DNA from: Pseudomonas fluorescens
GTDB lineage: Bacteria; Pseudomonadota; Gammaproteobacteria; Pseudomonadales; Pseudomonadaceae
Reading direction: 5' to 3'
Assembly (NCBI RefSeq): GCF_902497745.1
Contig: NZ_CABVHJ010000024.1
Span: 45,306 to 109,305, forward strand
DNA length: 64,000 nt
In this document: piece after piece, positions 52,285-61,100 of the stretch
Layout: each line of letters opens with the position of its first letter
Position numbering within the stretch: the stretch's first letter is position 1
Notes under the pieces: model-generated
Databases searched by the model: none
The model's input: the letters and a program-made list of their open reading frames with translations, nothing else
What the model was told of the DNA's origin: nothing
Position numbers and translations under genes: made by a program

Positions 52285-52833
52285 GTGAATAAACGCGCAT
52301 TATTGCCTCTGGCTGTGATTTTTACGCTGGCAGGCTGCCATTCCAATGTTCGGGATTCTTCTCCAAGCCTGCTGAAAGATGGTGTTCAACTGGGCCAGAA
52401 CAAAGTGGCAACGGATGACCAGCACGCCAAGGTCATCATGAAAGCCTCCGGTGGCACCCATCCGGTGGAGTTTTCCATCCGGCGCGCGGATGATCCTGAC
52501 CGTCGAATGGAGGTCCTTGGCACCGTCGTCGATTCAGGTCGGGGCCATGTTTTCGGCTGGATCGCCAAACTCAATGAAGTGGCGAACAGCGCCACGGTCA
52601 AGCGCTTCCCGCAAGTGGAGGCACAAGCGGATGCCGACAAGCCCTTTGAGGTTTCGGGGTATTCGAACAGCCGGGTTACGGGAGGTATTTATACCTGCGG
52701 GCCGCTGACCACTGTTTTCACTCCCGAGCGTGGCAAGGTCTACCAGGTGGAGTTCCAGTTCAGCGGTGAGCATTGCGAACAGCATGTTTATGACGTTACT
52801 CAGCCTCGGCAGCGCACGCTCGTAAAAAGTTGA
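52285..52833 (+). CDS. Putative lipoprotein sharing the cdi promoter
   Basis: 182 residues with a lipoprotein signal (lipobox TLAGC about 17 residues from the GTG). The mature part is soluble with three Cys, two of them in TCGPLT and GEHCEQ, so a disulfide is possible. I do not recognise a family. GTG 52285 is chosen because it starts VNKRALLPLAVIF, a normal signal peptide; ATG 52243 is an alternative. It is followed by a second lipoprotein gene 47 bases on, and is driven by promoter copy A. Confidence 0.7.
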   Translation: MNKRALLPLAVIFTLAGCHSNVRDSSPSLLKDGVQLGQNKVATDDQHAKVIMKASGGTHPVEFSIRRADDPDRRMEVLGTVVDSGRGHVFGWIAKLNEVANSATVKRFPQVEAQADADKPFEVSGYSNSRVTGGIYTCGPLTTVFTPERGKVYQVEFQFSGEHCEQHVYDVTQPRQRTLVKS

Positions 52834-52880
52834 GTCGGCATGCACAGCGCACTGAATTTATCGAAAAAAGGAAACACCCT

Positions 52881-53291
52881 GTGAAACGGAATCTCTCCCT
52901 GGCACTTATTATTCTGGCCGCGACATTGTCTGGCTGCGCCACTAATAAGCCGGTCGTTGACCCATCGCTGGTCGGTTCATGGAAAGGTCAGCGCGACGAA
53001 AACGGCAAATGCCAGTTCATGTCCTGGAAAAACCAGTTCAACGCCGACGGTACTTTCTCCATCACCTTTTTCCGCGACGCCGAGCAGACACAGAGGGTGC
53101 AAACCGAGCATGGCACCTGGGCAGCTACCAATGGCAAGAGTGTGCTGAGAACCAATGGCGTCGCTGCGCCTGATGTTTACACCTACAAGCTTACTGATGC
53201 TGACACGGTGCATTACGTCAATGTGGAGAAAGGCCCTTCGGCGGATTGCCAGGAAGATTATGCCTTTGATGAGCACCGTGTTCGCGGGTAA
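52881..53291 (+). CDS. Putative lipoprotein, second of pair
   Basis: 136 residues with signal peptide and lipobox LSGC. The mature domain reads LVGSWKGQRDENGKCQFMSW then FNADGTFSITFF and is beta-rich, like small lipocalin-type lipoproteins. GTG 52881 is supported by an AAGGAAA site. It forms an operon with the preceding lipoprotein gene and is closed by a terminator. Function unknown. Confidence 0.75.
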   Translation: MKRNLSLALIILAATLSGCATNKPVVDPSLVGSWKGQRDENGKCQFMSWKNQFNADGTFSITFFRDAEQTQRVQTEHGTWAATNGKSVLRTNGVAAPDVYTYKLTDADTVHYVNVEKGPSADCQEDYAFDEHRVRG

Positions 53292-53308
53292 GCCAGTCAG
53301 AAACATTG

Positions 53309-53332
53309 CGGGGCTGCAACGGCCCCGTTTGT
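53309..53332 (+). terminator. Rho-independent terminator of lipoprotein operon
   Basis: Stem CGGGGC / GCCCCG with a 7-base loop, then TTTGTT. It separates the lipoprotein operon from the cdiB promoter. Confidence 0.75.
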
Positions 53333-53373
53333 TCAATCCTTGATACAAAACCGACAAAAGGTTTAAACGATAG

Positions 53374-53426
53374 TTTGACGTCAAAATGATGGCCATCTAA
53401 TATCGCGCCACTATTTTGATGTCACT
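53374..53426 (+). promoter_or_regulatory. Promoter copy B (cdiB/cdiA)
   Basis: TTGACG (53375-53380), 17 bases, TAATAT (53398-53403). The spacer holds the perfect palindrome GATGGCCATC (53388-53397), and the block is bracketed by TGACGTCAAAAT and ATTTTGATGTCA, inverted with one mismatch. It differs from copy A at three positions. This is a strong promoter with operator-like structure. Confidence 0.82.
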
Positions 53427-53446
53427 TTCGTCTCGAGGGATCGAAC

Positions 53447-55153
53447 ATGTCCTCACCCGCCCTCGTGGCGAGGTTGTGCGTAGCTTTGCTGTGCCTGTCT
53501 CCACTTCAGATTGCCGTCGCCGCACCGACTCCTGGTGACACAGACCTTATCCGTGACCGCCAGAACCGCCTGCTCGAAGAGCAGCAGCGGCGCCTCGAAG
53601 AACTCAAGGATTTGCCTGGCAAGGACGCCAAGCCTGCGCAACCGGTAGCCCCCACCGATACCCGCTGTTTCCCGATCAAAGACATCGAACTCAAAGGGGC
53701 CGACAGTCTTTCCGAGCGCGACAAGACTCGTCTGCTCAAACCCTATATCGGTGAATGCCTCGGTGTGCCGCAGCTCAACGAACTGCTCAAAGTCATCACC
53801 GATCACTACATCGAGAAAGGCCTGGTCACCAGCCGCGCCTACCTGCCGCAGCAGGATCTGTCCACCGGGCATCTGCAAGTGCTGGTGGTCGAAGGCAAGC
53901 TCGAAGGCATGAAAGGCGCGGAAAACAGCCAGCTCTCGGAGCGCGAACTGGCCATGGCCTTTCCCGGCAAAACCGGTGACCTGGTCAACCTGCGCGAGAT
54001 CGAGCAAATGGTCGATCAGCTCAATCGTCTACCATCCAATCAGGCAAAAATGGAGCTGGCGCCCGGCCAGAACGTCGGTGGCAGTGCAGTGCTGGTCAAC
54101 AATACCCCGCAGAAGCCATGGCGAGTCGGGTTGTCGCGCAACAACGACGGCCAGCGCAGCACCGGTGAGCAACAGTGGGGCACCACGTTTGACTGGGACA
54201 GCCCGCTTGGCCTGGCCGATCAGTTGAGCCTGCGTGGCGGTCACGATGCGATGACCGACCATCAGCACACCTCCCGTAACGCCATGCTCAATTACAGCCT
54301 GCCGTGGGGCTGGTGGACGTTCAGCTACACCTACAGCCAGAGCGAATACCGCTCGCAAATCGCCGCCAACCTCTACAACTTCAAACAGACCGGCGACAGC
54401 GAAAACCATCAGTTGCGCGCCGAGCGGGTGATCCACCGCGACGCTGTCAGCAAGACTTCGCTCAGCGCTGGTCTGTCGTACCTGCGCACCAACAACTTCA
54501 TCGAAGACAGCAAACTCAAACTGAGCAGCAACCGCATCAGTGAAGCGCAGTTCGGCTTCAACCACGGTCGCCGTGTCGGCAGTGCCTTCGTCAACTTTGA
54601 CGCCGGCATGCAGGAGGGCATTGGCGCCTTCGACGCTCAAGGCAGTCATGATCCGGGACCGGGTGAGCCGAATGCACGCTATCGCAAATACACCGCCACC
54701 CTGAGCTACCTGCAGCCGTTCAAACTGTGGGGCGAGTCCTTCAGCTTCAGCAGCCTGATGACCGGCCAGCGTAGTGAAGACGTGCTGTTCAGTCCGCAGC
54801 GCACCAGCCTTGGCGGCTCGTCGTCGATCCGTGGCTACAAGGATCAGTCGCTGTCCGGCGACAGTGGTGGTTACTGGCGCAATGACCTGCGCTGGACGCG
54901 TCCGGTGACCATCGAATGGCTGCAACCGGTGTTCTCCGAATACGGCACCAGCCTCGGTTACGACCAGGGTGTGATCCAGAACGGTCGCTACAACGGCGAT
55001 CAGCACGGGCGCATGTCGAGCAATTCGCTGGACCTGTTTGCCCGTGGCAAATACCTGTCCGCCGGCGTGACCTTTGCGCACTCTCTGGAACGCCCGGATG
55101 CGCTGACCGAGCGTGAAGCGCCGATCTACTTCCGTCTGGATTTCTTCATTTAA
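53447..55153 (+). CDS. cdiB: Two-partner secretion outer-membrane transporter CdiB (FhaC/ShlB family)
   Basis: 568-residue TpsB protein that exports CdiA across the outer membrane. A signal peptide (cut near AVAA-PT) is followed by a coiled segment rich in E, R and Q, POTRA-type domains (IKDIELKGADSLSERDKTRL to about 190), and a 16-strand barrel ending in an aromatic residue region (YFRLDFFI), needed for Bam insertion. Its stop is 25 bases before the cdiA start. GAGGG precedes the ATG. The gene is driven by promoter copy B. Confidence 0.92.
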   Translation: MSSPALVARLCVALLCLSPLQIAVAAPTPGDTDLIRDRQNRLLEEQQRRLEELKDLPGKDAKPAQPVAPTDTRCFPIKDIELKGADSLSERDKTRLLKPYIGECLGVPQLNELLKVITDHYIEKGLVTSRAYLPQQDLSTGHLQVLVVEGKLEGMKGAENSQLSERELAMAFPGKTGDLVNLREIEQMVDQLNRLPSNQAKMELAPGQNVGGSAVLVNNTPQKPWRVGLSRNNDGQRSTGEQQWGTTFDWDSPLGLADQLSLRGGHDAMTDHQHTSRNAMLNYSLPWGWWTFSYTYSQSEYRSQIAANLYNFKQTGDSENHQLRAERVIHRDAVSKTSLSAGLSYLRTNNFIEDSKLKLSSNRISEAQFGFNHGRRVGSAFVNFDAGMQEGIGAFDAQGSHDPGPGEPNARYRKYTATLSYLQPFKLWGESFSFSSLMTGQRSEDVLFSPQRTSLGGSSSIRGYKDQSLSGDSGGYWRNDLRWTRPVTIEWLQPVFSEYGTSLGYDQGVIQNGRYNGDQHGRMSSNSLDLFARGKYLSAGVTFAHSLERPDALTEREAPIYFRLDFFI

Positions 55154-55178
55154 TTTTTGCCTGCCCCGAGATTCTGAT

Positions 55179-58100
55179 ATGGACATTCGCCACCTGACCT
55201 TCATGGCCGGCCAACCTTCTGCGGCCGTCAAACCGCGCGAGCACTTCTGGGGCATGCCTAAACGCGGCCTGGCGTTCCTGCTGGCCAACGTCATGTTCTG
55301 GCAACCGATGTGGGCGCAGGCGGATGGCATCGTGGTCAATGCGCCGGGCACCAGTCTGGATCGCGCGGGCAATGGCGTGCCGATCGTCAACATCGCCGCA
55401 CCCAATGCCAGTGGGCTGTCGCATAACCAGTTTCACGATTACAACGTCGGCGCGCAGGGCGTCATCCTCAACAACGCCACAGCGCGCACGCAACCAACGC
55501 AACTGGGCGGGATCATCCTCGGCAATCCGAACCTGCGCGGTGCGGCGGCACAAACCATCCTCAACGAAGTCAATGGCGGTAGCCCGAGCCAGTTGCGCGG
55601 TTACACCGAAGTGGCAGGGCAGTCGGCGCGGGTGATCGTCGCTAACCCTTATGGCATCAGTTGCAACGGCTGCGGCTTCATCAACACCCCGCGTGTGACG
55701 CTGACCACCGGTAAACCGGTGCTCGACAACGGTCGACTGGATCACTTTCAGGTGGATCAGGGCAGCATCTCCATCGATGGCGCCGGCCTCGATGCGAGCA
55801 GCGTCGACAGCTTCGAAATCATCACCCGCAGTGCGCAGATCAACGCGCAGATCCACGCCAAGCACCTCAACATCACCACCGGCCGCAATGACGTCAACGC
55901 CGAGACCCTCGCCGCCACCGCGCGCGCCGACGATGGCAGCGCCAAACCGCAACTGGCCATCGACTCCTCGGCGCTCGGCGGCATGTATGCCGGTGCGATC
56001 AAACTGGTGGGCACCGAACAGGGCGTCGGCGTGAAGCTGGCGGGCGATCTCGCTGCCAGCGCCGGTGATATCCAGATCGACGTCAATGGCCAGTTGAGCA
56101 TGGCCAAAGTCACGGCCAGCAACGCCGTCGCCATCAGAGCGAAAAGCCTCGATGCTCAAGGGTCGGTGTACGCCGGCACGCAACTGAACGTGCAAACCAC
56201 CGAGCAACTGATCAACCGCCAAAGCCTGGCCGCCCGCGACGGCGTCAGCCTGAGCAGCGGCGGCAAGCTGACCAACAACGGCGTGATCGAAGCCGGGGTG
56301 AATGCCGACAACAGTCGCAATGCCTCCGGTGATCTGTCGATCAACAGCGCCACCGTGAGCAACACTGGCAGTGTCTTGGCCAGCCGCACCCTGAATGCCA
56401 CGGCAGCGACTGTGTTGGACAACCAGAACGGCATCGTCCAGGCAAAAACCGTCACGCTCAACGCTGCGCGACTGGTCAACCAAGGGGTCAATGCACGCAT
56501 TTACGGTGAGAATCGCCTGGCGTTGAGCGCTCCGGCCATCGTCAACCTCAACGGTCTGATTCGCTTCGCCGATGGGCAAGCGGCGAGCCTGGTCGTCGAC
56601 AGCCTGGACAACCGTCACGGGCGTATTGAAATCGCTGGTGGCAGTCTCAAGCTCAATGCCCGAGATGTGAAAAACACCGACGGCAAAATCATTGCCGGGC
56701 GCCTGGACATCGATGCCCGCCAACTCGACAACAGCAGCGGCCTGATCGGCGCCAGCCAGAGCGACGCCAAAGTGGTCGCCCGTGAGCGTCTGGACAACGG
56801 CAAAGGCAAGCTTCAGGCGAAAACCACACTGGCAGTGTCTGGCGGCGAATTGCTCAATCAGGGCGGTACGCTGGCGGCTGACCAGATCAAGGTCACCGCG
56901 GCGCGCCTCGATAACAGCGACAAAGGTGACATCAGTGCCGAAAACGGTACAGCCGAACTGACGCTGACGCAGGATCTGGATAACCACGACGGCAAAGTGC
57001 AGGCGTCGGAACGCCTGACGGTGGCCGCGCAGAGCATCAACAACCGCAACGCCAGCCTGACCGGCAAGACCCTTGAGGTGACCAGCGTTGGCGCGCTCGA
57101 CAACGCCCAAGGCACGATTTCCTCCGCTGACACTTTGATCACCAGCGCAGATCTGGACAACAGCCAGGGTCTGATTCAAGGCACTGATCGCCTCAATCTG
57201 ACCGCGCAGGATCTGCAAAACGCCAGCGGCAAACTGCTCGGTGGCGTAGTCGATGCAAACCTGCGCAATCTTACTGGCAACAATGACGGCACGATCAGCG
57301 CCGAAACCGGCCAGCTTACGCTAGTCGTCCAGCAACACCTGAACAGCGCCTTGGGTCGCTTGCAATCCAGTCAGGCTGACATCGACATTCAGGCCGGCTC
57401 GGTCGATAACCGTGGCGGTATCGTTGCCGCAAAACAGCTGTGGATGGTGGCGAAAGACGGCCACATCGACAACCGTGGCGGGCGCATGATCGCCGACGGT
57501 CTGGAGCTGCACGCCGCCAGCCTCGATAACAGTGACAGCGGCCTTTTGGCGGCGGGTGCCGATGGCGCGCGATTGCTCCTCACGCAAACCGCGCCGGGCC
57601 AATCGCAACTGCTCAACCACAAGGGCCGGATCCAGAGCGACGCCGACCTGCACATCGAAAGCGATGTCGTCGATAACCGCGCCGGAGTCCTGCTCGGCAA
57701 AACCATCGACATCAACGCCACTCAACTTAGCAACAATGAAAAGGGCGGCATCGTCGGCAACGGCGGTGATGTTGTCCTCAACATTGCCGGTGTATTCAGC
57801 AACCTGACCGGTGTGGTCGATGCCGGCGATCAGCGTCTGCTGCTCGATCAGCTCACTTCGCTGGACAACCGTGGCGGCACCCTACAAGGCAAGCGTCTGG
57901 ACATCACCAGCGCGGCGATCAATAACAGCGCGGCCGGACAAATCATCGCTGGCAGCGACGGCCTGAAAATCACCGGCAAGACCCTGCTCAATCAGCAGGG
58001 CATCATCCTCGCCAGCGGCAGCCACGCCGAATTGGCGCTGGGTACCGGCAGTCTGCAGAACCAGGGCGGCACCCTGCAAGCCGACTCGCTGAATATCACC

Positions 58101-61100
58101 AGCGCCGACCTCGACAACAGCGCAGTCAACGGTAAGGCCGGGCTGATTTCCAGCCTGATCAATGACCTGACGCTGACCGTAACCCGTCTGACCAACCGCG
58201 CCGGCAAACTGTTCGGCAAGGATCACCTGATCTTCACCGGCACCAGCCTGGACAACAGCGGCGGCGAGATCAGTGGCAATCAACTGGGCCTCGAAGCGGT
58301 CGGGCAGATTCTCAATCAGGGCGGCCTGATCGAATCGGCCACCAACCTCAAACTCACTGCCGGCGGCTTGGATAACAGCGCAGGCGGCCAGATCCGTGCG
58401 CTAGGTGGCGCCGCAAGTCAGATCAAACTGACCGGGAACCTGAACAATCAGAGCGGCGTGATTGAAATCGGCAGCCAGGATTTGGTGCTGTCCGGCGCGC
58501 AACTGAATAACCTCAGCGGCAACGTGCGCCACGCGGCGCAGGGTCTGTTCGATCTGGACCTGAGCCAACTGACCGGCACCCAAGGCAGCCTCACCGGTCT
58601 GGGCAAGGGCGTGTGGGATGTCGGCGCGGTCAATGGCGTCGGCACTTGGCAGCTCAACGGCGGGCTGACTTACACCAGCGCGCAGGACCTGACGCTCAAC
58701 GCCGGCGACCGGATCGCCAGTGCTTCGACACTGAATCTGAATGTCGCCAACCTGAACAACGCCGGGCAATTGGCAAGCGATGGTGACCTGACGCTGAACC
58801 TGGGGGGGAACCTGCTCAACAGCGGCAAAGTCTCGACGCAGCAAAAGCTTACGATCAACGCCAACGACGTGATTCAACAGGACGGTCGACTAGTCAGCGG
58901 TGGCGATACCGTCATGACCCTGCGCGGCACGCTGGACAACCTCGGCCGCCTCATCGCTAACCAGAACCTCATGGTGACGGCGGCGCAGATCAACAACGAA
59001 GGCACCCTCGGCGCCCAAGGTAACCTCGAATTCACCGCCGCCAACGGCATTTACAACGGTGCCGATACGCTGCTGTTCAGCGGCGGCACGATGAAGCTGC
59101 ACGGCAACAGCCTGAACAACTTCTATGGCGACATCTACAGCCGCGGCAACCTGACATTCGATGCGGTCGGTGGTGGTCGTGCTGCAGTCTTCAGCAACCT
59201 GTCGGGCACCGTCGAAGGCGAGGGTGATATCGACATCAACGCGGTCTCGGTGGAAAACGCCAAGGCGGAATTCGAGATGACCTCAGGGCAGTCGTCCGGC
59301 AGCCTCAGTTGGGTCTGCGGTCAGCATTGCGGCGGCGGTGACGGCTGGAAACGCGGCTACATCACCATCACCACCGACTTCGACGACCGGGTTCTCAAAG
59401 ACTCCCGTGCGGCGCGTTTCGTCGCCGGCAAGAACTTGACCATTCACGCCAATCAGGTGGAAAACCGTTACAGCCTGCTGGCAGCGAATGGTGATCTGAG
59501 CATTACGGCCGACAGCCTGCTGAACAAAGGCGCGGTGTCGCGTTCGGGCCATCGCGTGGTGCAGATCGGCACGCCGGGGCACATCGACAACAGCCTGTGG
59601 GATCAGATGGAGTTCATCGATATCCCGGCCTTCAACGCGGCGACTGCGGCGGGTAATTTCGATGAAGCTCGTTTCGAAGAACTGGTCAGCCGCTCCAGCG
59701 ATTCGCGCTTTGCTCAAACCAGCGACGACACCACATGGAATGACAACGGCAACAACGTTTACGCGGCGGTGCTCCAGGCCGGGGGCAAGGTCAAGCTGGA
59801 TGTGACCAACAGCATTCAGAACGGCACGCTGTACGAGAACACTTATGGCCAACTGACCGGCTCGTTGTCCAGCGACCAGACCGATGCGGTCGGTGGCATC
59901 AACATCAATCTGGGCAAGCGCAGCACTGATGCCAGTGTCCAGGCACCGACTGCCGTGACTCGCATCGAGCATGTCGATGCCGACGGCGTGAAGCAGATCA
60001 GCTTTGTTCCGGTCGACTTCAAAGGTGTGCCGTTTGCGGCGGTTGATCCGACGGCGTCTTCGACGTTCCGACTGCCGAAAGGCCCATACGGCATGTTCGT
60101 GCAGAGCAGCAATCCGCAGAGCCGTTACCTGATCGAAACCAACCCGGAGCTGACCCAGACCACGGCGTTCATGAGTTCCGACTACCTGCTCGGCAAACTC
60201 GATTTCAGCGCCGATGAAGCCGCACGCCGCCTCGGCGATGGTCGCTACGAATCGCGTCTGATCAGTGATGCGGTGATGGCCCAGACGGGCCAGCGTTTCC
60301 TCGCCAATGGCCTGGAGAACGACTACGAGCAATTCCGTTACCTGATGGATAACGCGCTCGCCAGCAAGAACGAACTGAACCTGTCGGTCGGCGTTAGCCT
60401 GACCTCCGCGCAGGTTGCCGCACTGACCCACGACATCGTCTGGATGGAAGAACGTATCGTCGACGGCCAGAAAGTGCTGGTGCCTGTGCTCTACCTGGCC
60501 CAGGCCGAATCGCGCAACGTGCGTGGCGGCAGCCTGATTCAGGGCCGCGATCTGGAACTGCTGGCGGGTAACGATCTGGTCAACGTCGGTACCTTGAGCG
60601 CGAGCAAAGACGTTTCTGTCGATGTGAAGGGCAGCCTCTATCAGGGCGGTCTGGTCGAAGCCAATGAGCGCATCAAGCTGATGGCCACCGACAGCATTCG
60701 CAACGCACTGGCCGGCGAAATCCGTGGCAACCAGGTCGAACTGACCAGCCTCAAGGGCGACATCGTCAACGATCGTACCGCCATCGCGGTGCGTGACGGC
60801 AATGGCATGCGCACCCTCGTCGATGAGGGCGGCAACATCACTGCGCGCGACAGCCTGACCATTAAGTCCGGCAACGATCTGGTCAATTCGTCCTCAATCA
60901 GCAGCGGCGGCGACGCCAGCCTGAGCGCTACCCGCGACATCAACCTGCTGGCGACGCGCAACGAAAACGAACTGCACGAAGTGTTCAATGGCGGCCATCG
61001 CTCCGTCATCACCACCACCGTGGAAAACCTTGCGTCGACGGTGAAAAGCGGTGGCAACCTGACTATGGACGCTGGACGTGACATTAATGTCATCGCCAGC

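Noticed and set aside
55146..57218. 690-residue open frame on the minus strand
   Set aside because: It is antisense to the repetitive part of cdiA and has no signature; long shadow frames are expected there.
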